NCBI GenBank assembly: GCA_905210995.1
Contig: CAJLZE010000023.1
Location: 1 to 29,982 of the forward strand
Reading direction: 5' to 3'
DNA from: an uncultured Anaerotruncus sp.
GTDB taxonomy: Bacteria > Bacillota > Clostridia > Oscillospirales > CAG-272
Length of the DNA: 29,982 nt
Position 1 is the first letter of the stretch, and the number at the start of each line of letters is the position of its first letter. Below, in pieces: positions 15,503-23,154 of the stretch. Below the pieces are notes generated by a model. That model did no database searches. It had not been told where the DNA came from and saw only the letters and a program-made list of their open reading frames with translations. The position numbers were made by a program, and so were the translations under genes.

Positions 15503-17443
15503 TTACTTTTCCTGACTGCTCTTGGGGTCAAGAACGTCACGAAGCGTATCGCCTATAATGTTGATGCAGATCGTTGCAATGGAAAGGAATATCGCCGGGA
15601 AGAGCCACTGCCACCAGTAGTTCTGGATAACAACGGAGTTGTTCGCACCGTTGAGCATGTTGCCCCATGTGGGACGCGGCTGCTGAACGCCGAAGCCGAG
15701 GTAGGAGAGCGACGACTCGGTAAGCAGGCAGCCCGCAAAGTCAAGAGTCATGCTGACAAGAATAACGGAAATCACGTTCGGAAGTATGTGCTTGAACGCA
15801 ATGCGCTTCTCCTTGATGCCCATTGCCTTGGCTGCGATAACGAATTCTTTTTCACGCTCCGCAAGCACCTGACCGCGGATCATACGTGCCAGACCCGTCC
15901 ACGAAAGCAGACCGAGGATTATCATTATGATGAATATCCTCATCGTCTCGCTGATAGGTCTCGATGTCAGAACATACGAAAGCATCATTGCGAAGGGCAG
16001 GAACGGGATCGCCGAGAATATCTCGGTGATACGCATAAGGACCATATCCACCCAACCGCCGAAGTAACCGGAGAGGCATCCGACGATGATCGCGATGACC
16101 GAGGAAACGATAACGGCGACAGCGCCTATCGTCATGGTCATTTTACCGCCGTGGACTATACGGGTAAATGTGTCGCGGCCGTTGCTGTCGGTGCCGAAGA
16201 GGTAGCCGCTCATGCCGGAGCTGGCAAGCAGCTTGCCGTTCTCGTCAACGACATATGACTGATATGCGCCCGCGTATACGGCGGCGCCGGTCTTGCCCGC
16301 GACCTTGCACTGACCGTTGGAATCCGAGCCCCATGCGTAGACCGTGCCGGCATCGGAGATACCGACGATATGGTTCGCGCCGGCGCTTATGCTGACGAGC
16401 TTTTCGCCCGCGGGAAGCACGGGCACATCGGTCTCACCGTAGCGGGAAGCGCCCTGAACGAGCACCTCGCCGTCCTCGAGCAGGAAAATGAAGCAGTCTT
16501 TGGTCGCGGCAATGTCTGCGACCTTTTTGCCTTTAAGGTAGGAGAGCAGCTTGACCTTGTTCCCGTCGGAGGTGACCACGCGCTCGGCGTTAAGTATACC
16601 GCCGGGGCACGAGATCGTACCGTCGTCAAGCAGCAGAAGAGCGTAGTAGTTGGAAAGTGCGACTTTCTTTACATTATTGATATCGGCTTTATCGACATCG
16701 AGCATATTGAGGCACGCCTTTGTGTTGCCCCACATATAGACCTTACCGCCGATGGTAAGAGCCGTAGCCTGATATCCGCAAACGATATCCTGCACCTTGG
16801 AGACATCCTCGATCCTGCCGTTTATGAACTGCTCGGGCATTTCGATGATCGGGTCGTCTTCGTTGCCGGTGAACTTGCCGTACTGACCGCGGCTGTTTTC
16901 GCCCCAGCCGATCACGCGGCCGTCCTTTGTAACGGCGATGGCATGGTCTCTGCCGGAGGCGGCGACAAGGACATTACCTTCCTTGATATCCTCGGGGAAG
17001 ACCGAATAATCGGCTTTGGTAAGTGCGTCCTTGGTATATCCCCAGATATAGAGGTTATTGTCGCGGCTGACACCGACGGTGAAGTTGGCATAGCCGTGGA
17101 TGCTTGAAATATTGTCTTTAAGCCCTGCGGGAACGCTCTTCATCGACATAGTGGGAGCGATGTTTGCCTGGTTGGAATCCGTAAAGTTCAGATCCATCGG
17201 CAGGAAGAGCGGACCTATGAAAACGAGCAGGAACATTGAGATGAGGACCACGAGCGCGACTACGGCAAGCTTGCGTCTGAAAAACGCTTTTACGGCGAGC
17301 TTTGAAGGGCTCTCAAGCTTTTCGACCGCAAAAACATCATCATCGGTCAGCTCTTTGCTTGCACCGAAGAAAGCGCGCTTGAGCCAGCGCCACAGCGTAC
17401 CGCCCGCCGAGGAGGTCTTTTTGCCGTTCTTTTTATCTGACAT
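15503..17443 (-). CDS. oppC: OppC/DppC-type ABC permease with an inserted RCC1-like beta-propeller
   Basis: Inner-membrane permease of the peptide importer with an unusual insert. It has 646 residues against about 300 usually. Residues 1-57 are cytoplasmic and TM1 is about 58-80. The normal sequence resumes at 414 with YLFGTDSNGRDTFTRIVHGG, then the permease core with the EAA-type loop (EFVIAAKAMGIKEKRIAFKHILPN, about 533-556) and DTLRDVLDP at the end. Between them, about 102-412, are seven repeats of RCC1 type: VSRDNNLYIWGY, VTKDGRVIGWGENSRGQYG, TIGGKVYMWGN, LLDDGTISCPGG, LLEDGEVLVQGASRYGE, ISDAGTVYAWGSDSNGQ and VDENGKLLASSGMSG. Seven repeats are enough to close a propeller. The loop lies on the outer face. 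AGGAGGG precedes the ATG at 17443, and the frame is uninterrupted. Confidence 0.93.
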   Translation of the reverse strand: MSDKKNGKKTSSAGGTLWRWLKRAFFGASKELTDDDVFAVEKLESPSKLAVKAFFRRKLAVVALVVLISMFLLVFIGPLFLPMDLNFTDSNQANIAPTMSMKSVPAGLKDNISSIHGYANFTVGVSRDNNLYIWGYTKDALTKADYSVFPEDIKEGNVLVAASGRDHAIAVTKDGRVIGWGENSRGQYGKFTGNEDDPIIEMPEQFINGRIEDVSKVQDIVCGYQATALTIGGKVYMWGNTKACLNMLDVDKADINNVKKVALSNYYALLLLDDGTISCPGGILNAERVVTSDGNKVKLLSYLKGKKVADIAATKDCFIFLLEDGEVLVQGASRYGETDVPVLPAGEKLVSISAGANHIVGISDAGTVYAWGSDSNGQCKVAGKTGAAVYAGAYQSYVVDENGKLLASSGMSGYLFGTDSNGRDTFTRIVHGGKMTMTIGAVAVIVSSVIAIIVGCLSGYFGGWVDMVLMRITEIFSAIPFLPFAMMLSYVLTSRPISETMRIFIIMIILGLLSWTGLARMIRGQVLAEREKEFVIAAKAMGIKEKRIAFKHILPNVISVILVSMTLDFAGCLLTESSLSYLGFGVQQPRPTWGNMLNGANNSVVIQNYWWQWLFPAIFLSIATICINIIGDTLRDVLDPKSSQEK

Positions 17444-17461
17444 GATACAAATCCCTCCTTA

Positions 17462-18484
17462 TTATTTGTTGACGCGGATACGCGGGTCAACGAATCCGTA
17501 AGCGATATCTATTATAAGGTTGCCGGCGAGGCCGAGAAGAATGTAGAACATCTGAAGAGCGAGAACGACCTCATTGTCACTGGTCGTGAGTGCCGAGAAG
17601 TACATTTTTCCGACGCCGTTGAGGGCAAATATATTTTCGATCATAAGAGAACCGGAGAAAATGCCGAGGAACCAACCGATAACGAGCGTTACGATAGGAA
17701 TAAGGGCGTTTCTCCATGCGTGAGAGTAGATAACGGTCTTTTCACGCAGACCTTTGGCTCTTGCGGTGCGTATGCAGTCCATTGAAAGCGCTTCGATCAT
17801 GGAAGCACGGACGTAACGGGTCATGCCGCCGAGCGAGCAGAAGGTCATGACTATAAGAGGAAGCGCAAAGTGATACATCTTGTCCCAGAACTGACGCATG
17901 GGAGACCAGTCAACGCTTCCGGCAGTAACCATTCCCGAGACCGGGAACCAACCGAGGATTATTGAGAACAGCCATATAAATACGATGGCTATAATGAACG
18001 TAGGCAGACTGTAACCGATAATGGTACCGACCTGCACAGCCACGTCGCGTCTCGAACCGCGTTTGACCGCGCAGAAGATACCGAGCGGGATCGTGATGCC
18101 GAGCGCAAGTATAGTGGCGAGAATGTTGATGAAAACGGTATTCTTCATCGGCTCGATGAGTATTTCGGTAACGGGCTTTCCGTACTGAGCGGAAGTGCCG
18201 AAGTTGCCCTCAAGCATGCCGTTGAAGCTGCCGTCACTGTAAGGATATATGCCTAGCCAACGGCCGTAGCGTTCAAGCATATTGCCGTTCGTACCGTATT
18301 TTTCCTGCCAGTATTGATACCGTTCTTCGTAATTGAGCTTGCCCTTGCTGGCTTTTACTTCTTCCTGTGCCGTGGATGCGGCTTTATCTACGGGAAGCAT
18401 ATTGTAGATCATAAAGAGCAGAAAAGACAGCACGAAGAACACAAGCAGGATATACAGAAGTCTTTTCAGTATATATTTTCCCAT
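17462..18484 (-). CDS. oppB: OppB/DppB-type ABC permease
   Basis: First permease of the importer, 340 residues from the ATG at 18484, fixed by GGGAGGAG just upstream; the open frame runs further back but has no ribosome site. TM1 is about 9-29 (ILLVFFVLSFLLFMIYN) and is followed by the usual long outer loop. NFGTSAQYGKPVTEIL introduces the transmembrane core. RYVRASMIEALSMDCIRTARAKGLRE is the EAA coupling loop, and the protein ends FVDPRIRVNK. The layout is ordinary, in contrast to oppC. The oppC gene follows 18 nt later. A 165-nt gap with hairpins separates it from oppA. Confidence 0.95.
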   Translation of the reverse strand: MGKYILKRLLYILLVFFVLSFLLFMIYNMLPVDKAASTAQEEVKASKGKLNYEERYQYWQEKYGTNGNMLERYGRWLGIYPYSDGSFNGMLEGNFGTSAQYGKPVTEILIEPMKNTVFINILATILALGITIPLGIFCAVKRGSRRDVAVQVGTIIGYSLPTFIIAIVFIWLFSIILGWFPVSGMVTAGSVDWSPMRQFWDKMYHFALPLIVMTFCSLGGMTRYVRASMIEALSMDCIRTARAKGLREKTVIYSHAWRNALIPIVTLVIGWFLGIFSGSLMIENIFALNGVGKMYFSALTTSDNEVVLALQMFYILLGLAGNLIIDIAYGFVDPRIRVNK

Positions 18485-18543
18485 CGGATCTCCTCCCGGA
18501 TTATTTTTCCTTCGGTGCATACAGTGCTTATATACACCAATCA

Positions 18544-18577
18544 GGCAGAGGCGGCAACTTGCATTGCCGCTTCTGCC
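18544..18577 (-). other. Intercistronic hairpin between oppA and oppB
   Basis: GGCAGAGGCGGCAA (18544-18557) faces TTGCCGCTTCTGCC (18564-18577), a 14-bp stem with one mismatch and a 6-nt loop and no following T-run. Such structures often protect the binding-protein mRNA and lower permease expression. Confidence 0.55.
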
Positions 18578-18594
18578 GTGTTGTCCGGTAACCG

Positions 18595-18637
18595 GTCGGA
18601 AGCGGAGATCCCTTGCGGGATCATCCGTGAATCCGAC
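18595..18637 (-). other. Nested inverted repeats after the oppA stop
   Basis: Three nested stems: GTCGGA/TCCGAC (18595-18600, 18632-18637), CGGA/TCCG, and GATCCC/GGGATC (18607-18612, 18617-18622) around TTGC. They sit 13 nt past the oppA stop. The lack of a T-run suggests a processing or attenuation element, not a full terminator. Confidence 0.5.
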
Positions 18638-18649
18638 GAGTGTCACCTT

Positions 18650-20941
18650 TTATTTGCTGTAGTTCTCCCAGAAATCAGCCTCATCCTTCACGTATGCAGC
18701 GCTGTAGTCGTCATACATATCGGGATTGATGGTCCAGTTGAACGCATAGTCGTAAGCGGCGCTGGTGAAGCCGGATGCGAAGTTGATGGCGTTCAGCTTG
18801 GGAGTGCCGTCGTAACCGTAGTTCTCCATGCGGCTGAGCTCACCATACAGACCGGGAGCAAACTCGGTGGAGGTGTAGGTGATGTACATACCGATCTTGG
18901 TGGTGGAGTCGGGGTTGGTCTGCCATGCGGTGATAAGCTGGTCGGTAACAGAGTTGGGCTGAGTGCCGTACCAGTTGATGGCGAGAGGCATGTAGTAAGC
19001 ACCGTCGATCTTAACGGTCGAGTACTTGCCGTCGTTGGACTTGAAGTTGAGGTTATCCTTGGAGAGCTCATAACCTTCAAGCTTCTTGTAGCGGATATCA
19101 TCCTTGGAAGCGTCGAACGCCTCGCCTCTTACGTTGTAGACCCAGCCGCCCTCTACAAGCTCATCGACAGCGCTGTCGGCACTGTAGGTGTACTTGTTGA
19201 GCACGATGGAATCCTTGACAGCCTTGAAAGCGGAGAAGCCTTCGTAGTAAGGACCGTCAACAACGCTGCCGTAGCCGCCGGTAAAGGTCTGAGCGAATGC
19301 AGGACGGTTGATGGTGTAGATGATAGCGCGGCGGACGGAAGCAAAGGCTGTGGGACCGAAGTCGCAGCGGAAGCCGAGCTTACCGTAACCGGCTCTGTCG
19401 TAGTGAGTTTCGGCGAACTTACCGTTGCTGCTCTTTACAGTCTCAAGAGCCGCCTTGGTGTCGTCACCGCCGGTGATGCCGGCAAGAACGTCGACCTCGC
19501 CCTTCTTGAGCATGTCAAGCTGGGTCTCGGAAACGATCTTAACGTAGGTGATGGTCTCGATGGAGGCAGTGCCGCGGACGTCGTCGCCGAGATACTGCTT
19601 GTTGAGCTTAAGGGTGGCGGTGTGAGAAGAAGCGTCGTAGTTTGCTACATAGTAAGGACCGGAGTAAGGGATCTTGGAGTTCCACTCAAGGTTCGCCACG
19701 ATCTCGGCAGCGGTCTTGTAGGTCTCTTTGCCCTCAACGGTGGTCTTTGCATAGAAAGCGTCGTTAAGGCCGCACTGTTTGGTGGTGGGATCAACAACGA
19801 TGTCGCCCGCGCTGCCGAGGTAGAGAGCCAGGGCGCTGGGAGATAACGAAGCGTTGATCATTGCGTAGTAGTAGCCGGCATAGTCGGAGGTGAAGGTGAC
19901 TGCGAAGGTGTAGTCATCGATCAGCTGAACGCCGGAGAAGTACTTGGATGCCTTAGCGGTAACGGCTTCCTTGCCGTCCTTGGCTTCCTTGATAACAACA
20001 TCCTTGCCGTCGTTGGTGCCGTCATAGATGTTGAATGCGGTATAACCGACAACAGTGTTACCGACTGTGCCGTTGCCGCCCGCAGCTACCGAAACGGCAG
20101 TGCTGTTGGCGAGGAGGTATGCGATGTAGTTCTTCGCGGTGATAGCGGAACCGTCGCTGAACTTAAGGTCGTTCTTGACCTTGATGGTGTAGGTAAGGGA
20201 TCCGTCGTCGTTGACCTTGGAGGTAGGAACGGAGGCAAGAGCCTTCATGTTCCAGACGTAGGAACCGTCGGTGCCTGCCATAACGGTCTCGTGACCGGAG
20301 GTCAGGTTCTGGATGTCAAGGTCGGACGATCCGGGAGAGGATTTGCCCCAGCCTGCGTTGCGGAACGCACCGGAGAGGTCGGTGGTGCTGCCGAGGATGA
20401 CCGAGTTGGTCTCGCCGGCTTTGACCTTGGAAGCTATGATAGCATCCGCGGGACCCCAGTAAGGAGTGGTCTTGAAGTTTTCGATCTTAGCGTTGTAGAT
20501 ATCGAAATACTGGTTGGAGTAAAGCGGAACTTCGGGAACGAGGAGGTTCCATCTCTGGATGTAGAGCTTCCACCACTCGTTGTAAACATCCTCGGCGGTC
20601 TTATACTTGGTGCTGCCGGCGGGAACGGTGGTGTTGTAGACCATAGCCATGGACAGGAAGTCCATGCCAAGCTCGTAGTCCTTACCTTCGTAGGTAACTT
20701 TTGCGGTTCCGTCATCATTCTCGGTGACCATGTCGATCGTGACCTTTGCACCGATCATATCATAAACGGAAGTGTAGTCTTTGTGCTCTACCGCATCTGC
20801 GGGATCAACGGGCTGGTAGACAACTTCTTTGGTGTTGTCACCGGTGCCGTCGCCATTGTCGTCTGTCTTTTTGCAGGCAACGACTGCGGGAAGAATAACC
20901 AGAAGCGCAAGCACAAGTGCCAAGATTCTGAATTTTCTCAT
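18650..20941 (-). CDS. oppA: Peptide-binding lipoprotein of the family 5 extracellular solute-binding proteins (OppA-like), unusual segment order
   Basis: Surface lipoprotein that captures substrate for the importer. It has 763 residues from the ATG at 20941 (GGAGG 8-12 nt upstream). The signal peptide is residues 1-22 with lipobox VVAC (Cys23), followed by a Gly/Asp linker. The body of the family-5 fold begins late: SVILGSTTDLSG about 181, NDLKFSDGS about 257-265. Before it, residues about 115-160 hold EDVYNEWWKLYIQRWN and PEVPLYSNQYFDIYNAKIENF, a helix-strand segment that normally occurs at the C-terminal end of this family (elPeiPLYsn-YYDvyN). The real C-terminus stops soon after the INFASGFTSAAYDYAFNW stretch. 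The order therefore resembles a circular permutation. Substrate is probably oligopeptide or dipeptide, but the family also binds other ligands. Confidence 0.93.
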   Translation of the reverse strand: MRKFRILALVLALLVILPAVVACKKTDDNGDGTGDNTKEVVYQPVDPADAVEHKDYTSVYDMIGAKVTIDMVTENDDGTAKVTYEGKDYELGMDFLSMAMVYNTTVPAGSTKYKTAEDVYNEWWKLYIQRWNLLVPEVPLYSNQYFDIYNAKIENFKTTPYWGPADAIIASKVKAGETNSVILGSTTDLSGAFRNAGWGKSSPGSSDLDIQNLTSGHETVMAGTDGSYVWNMKALASVPTSKVNDDGSLTYTIKVKNDLKFSDGSAITAKNYIAYLLANSTAVSVAAGGNGTVGNTVVGYTAFNIYDGTNDGKDVVIKEAKDGKEAVTAKASKYFSGVQLIDDYTFAVTFTSDYAGYYYAMINASLSPSALALYLGSAGDIVVDPTTKQCGLNDAFYAKTTVEGKETYKTAAEIVANLEWNSKIPYSGPYYVANYDASSHTATLKLNKQYLGDDVRGTASIETITYVKIVSETQLDMLKKGEVDVLAGITGGDDTKAALETVKSSNGKFAETHYDRAGYGKLGFRCDFGPTAFASVRRAIIYTINRPAFAQTFTGGYGSVVDGPYYEGFSAFKAVKDSIVLNKYTYSADSAVDELVEGGWVYNVRGEAFDASKDDIRYKKLEGYELSKDNLNFKSNDGKYSTVKIDGAYYMPLAINWYGTQPNSVTDQLITAWQTNPDSTTKIGMYITYTSTEFAPGLYGELSRMENYGYDGTPKLNAINFASGFTSAAYDYAFNWTINPDMYDDYSAAYVKDEADFWENYSK

Positions 20942-20971
20942 TTCAGATTCCTCCATAAAAAATTTTCTTAT

Positions 20972-20980
20972 ATAATAGCA
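20972..20980 (-). promoter_or_regulatory. Possible extended -10 promoter for the opp operon
   Basis: Minus strand TGCTATTAT (20980-20972) fits an extended -10 (TGnTATnAT) 31 nt before the oppA ATG. No good -35 lies 17 nt upstream; TTGATA occurs at 22 nt. Weak call. Confidence 0.3.
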
Positions 20981-21657
20981 CACACGAGATGTACCAGTAT
21001 ATCAAAGGTTATATGCATCGGATACCGCATATGCAATATCCGTTCCTCGGAAGTTTTATACATTATATCACACATGCGGACCGATGTCAACAGCGTATTA
21101 ATAAATATAAGTACAAAATATGAGTTTCAAAAGCCGCGATTCTGAATAATATGCATAAAATATTCATTCAGCATACATTCGCACCGCATACGGCGCGCCG
21201 TCGGCTCCCATGCGTTCCATCCGTTTCCGCAATGCGGAAGTTTGCAACCCGTGCACCCGAAAACTTCAAAACGAACTCCGCTCCGATGCGAGGATTATAT
21301 CATATTCTTTTTATTTTTTCAATAGATTTTTTTGCATTTTTGAAATTTCAACATTTGCACCAATGCCGTAAATAAAGGATGTTCGCAAATTGTGCAACAA
21401 TGTGCCAACCGCATTTTACCTCGGCTTTCGCCGCTTCCGTGTGTTTCCGAATTATGCAGGAAAACGGCGTGCGGGTTTCGTTTGCACCTCAAAAGGCGCA
21501 GAAATTCACTTTTCGGCGTATATTTGCGGCATTTCCGTTATTCATTTTATTGGTGCATATACAGTATACGGCGTCGCGTCGGTGTGCGGCTGCCTTTTGC
21601 CGTGTTCCGGCAGGCGTTTTTTCGTCCTTCCCCACCGGGTTTTCAACCGGTGCAGTA

Positions 21658-21686
21658 TTGAAAATTCCCCGCCGCAGTGCTATAAT
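21658..21686 (+). promoter_or_regulatory. Predicted promoter for tldD-tldE
   Basis: TTGAAA (21658-21663) and TATAAT (21681-21686) are separated by 17 nt. The start point near 21693 gives a leader of about 64 nt. An inverted repeat CACCGG/CCGGTG (21633-21652) sits just upstream of the -35 and could be an operator. Confidence 0.65.
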
Positions 21687-21756
21687 ATATATATGAAAGT
21701 TTTGCCGGCGACGCATCGATAATAACGCGGCAGCGGCAGACAAAAGGAGGTTTTTC

Positions 21757-23154
21757 ATGCCATTTTCAAAGTATCTGGACGGCAAACGCGGCGCCTGCCG
21801 TGCGCTTGTTGCCGAGCTCGGCAAGACATTTGCCTATGTCGGCATTCTCGGCACCGACGTGCACACGACCGTTTACCGCACCGACCGCCGCTCATCGGCA
21901 ATACGCGACGGTGAAGGCGAATGCGGCTTTGTCGTAAGGCTGCATAACGGGCGCTCGTTTTTTGAATATTCGCTGAGCGATCTTGACGGCGACGCCGCGG
22001 CGCTTGCCGCAAAGATCACAGACGCGGTGAGAGTCGCCCCCTCACTTGAGGACAGGATGATATCCTGCCCCGTACCGTCGGACGAGCCACTCAAAAAGGA
22101 TTTTTTGCGTGAGTCCGACTTCGAAAAATATTCGGACGGCGACATAATGTCGTTCTGCTCCGACATGCGCGACAAACTGCTCGCGCGTGACACGCGTTTT
22201 GTGAACGCAGTCGTATCCGTACAGCCGCACTCGGTGTCAAAGCTCTTTGTGTCAAAGAACCGCGAGCTTTCACAGCATTACGGCTGGGTGAACGGCACGC
22301 AGTTCATCATCTGCCGCGACGGCAGAATGGTGCAGGCGTGGGAGATGTCGTATTCCAATCTTATCTCCGAAATAATGAAGGATATGCCGCGCCGCGCCGA
22401 CAGTGTTTGCGAAAAGGCGCTGAATCTCACACATGCGACTCCGATAGAGCCGGGCATTTACGACGTGATAACCGACAGCTCGATAACCGGGCTCATCGCG
22501 CACGAGGCGTTCGGTCACGGCGTTGAGATGGATCAGTTCGTGAAGGACCGCGCGCTTGCCAAGAACTGCGTCGGTCAGTATGTCGCCTCGCCGATAGCCA
22601 ATATGCACGACGGCGCAGCCGCGGCGTTCAGCGTGGCTTCGTATTTCTTCGACGACGACGGCGTGCTTGCATCCGACACGCAGATAATAAAGGACGGCGT
22701 GCTCGTCGCGGGACTTTCGGACATCGCCTCCGCCGCGCAGCTCGGGACCGTGCCCACCGGCAACGGCAGACGCGAATCCTACAAGCGCAAGGCGTATTCA
22801 CGCATGACGAACACCTTCTTCGAGCGCGGTCACGACAAGCTCGAGGATATGATAAAGTCGGTAAAGCACGGATATATGCTGTTTGAGACAGATAACGGCA
22901 TGGAGGATCCGAAAAACTGGCAGATACAGTGCACCGCCGCATACGGCATCGAGATCGTTGACGGCAAGCTGACCGACCATTATGTCGCTCCGGTCGTGAT
23001 GAGCGGCTTCGTGCCGGATCTGCTCAAGTCGATATCCATGGTATCCGACGGCTTTGAGGTCATAGGCTCTGGTCATTGCGGCAAGGGCTATAAGGAATTC
23101 ATCCGCGTCTCGGACGGCGGACCGAATCTGAAAGTGAGGGTTAAACTCGGATGA
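21757..23154 (+). CDS. tldD: TldD family metalloprotease subunit
   Basis: Catalytic half of the TldD/TldE zinc protease, which in Escherichia coli degrades unfolded peptides and trims leaders such as microcin B17 and the CcdA antitoxin. The zinc motif HEAFGHGVE is at 249-257 (His249, Glu250, His254). The C-terminal half has GTVPTGNGRR and VIGSGHCGKGY, consistent with the family's late metal-binding Cys. It has 465 residues. The ATG at 21757 has AAGGAGG 8 nt upstream. The stop overlaps the tldE start as ATGA, so the two are coupled. No RiPP precursor or toxin-antitoxin gene is seen nearby, so a housekeeping peptide-processing role is more likely than a dedicated maturation role. Confidence 0.92.
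   Translation: MPFSKYLDGKRGACRALVAELGKTFAYVGILGTDVHTTVYRTDRRSSAIRDGEGECGFVVRLHNGRSFFEYSLSDLDGDAAALAAKITDAVRVAPSLEDRMISCPVPSDEPLKKDFLRESDFEKYSDGDIMSFCSDMRDKLLARDTRFVNAVVSVQPHSVSKLFVSKNRELSQHYGWVNGTQFIICRDGRMVQAWEMSYSNLISEIMKDMPRRADSVCEKALNLTHATPIEPGIYDVITDSSITGLIAHEAFGHGVEMDQFVKDRALAKNCVGQYVASPIANMHDGAAAAFSVASYFFDDDGVLASDTQIIKDGVLVAGLSDIASAAQLGTVPTGNGRRESYKRKAYSRMTNTFFERGHDKLEDMIKSVKHGYMLFETDNGMEDPKNWQIQCTAAYGIEIVDGKLTDHYVAPVVMSGFVPDLLKSISMVSDGFEVIGSGHCGKGYKEFIRVSDGGPNLKVRVKLG

Larger units (their letters stand above)
20942..21756 (+). other. Gene-free intergenic region between oppA and tldD
   Basis: 815 bases between two divergent operons with no supported gene. Short overlapping frames exist near 21151-21722 on both strands, but they lack ribosome sites and recognisable sequence. 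A very AT-rich tract lies at about 21296-21360. Inverted repeats include TTCCGC-AAT-GCGGAA (21225-21239) and CACCGG/CCGGTG (21633-21652). The ends carry the predicted oppA and tldD promoters. Confidence 0.6.

Noticed and set aside
15503..17443. Possibility that the long oppC is two genes or a frameshifted chimera
   Set aside because: The frame is continuous, the propeller starts and ends at the TM1-TM2 loop, the repeats number seven, and there is no internal stop, start signal or ribosome site at the junctions.
18314..19846. Plus-strand open frame of 510 codons opposite oppA and oppB
   Set aside because: It spans two genes and their intercistronic hairpins on the other strand. The Val/Gly-rich sequence is typical of an antisense frame and has no motif.
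21151..21824. Several 70-110-codon frames on both strands upstream of tldD
   Set aside because: They overlap each other in different frames, have no ribosome sites, cross the tldD promoter, and resemble no protein.
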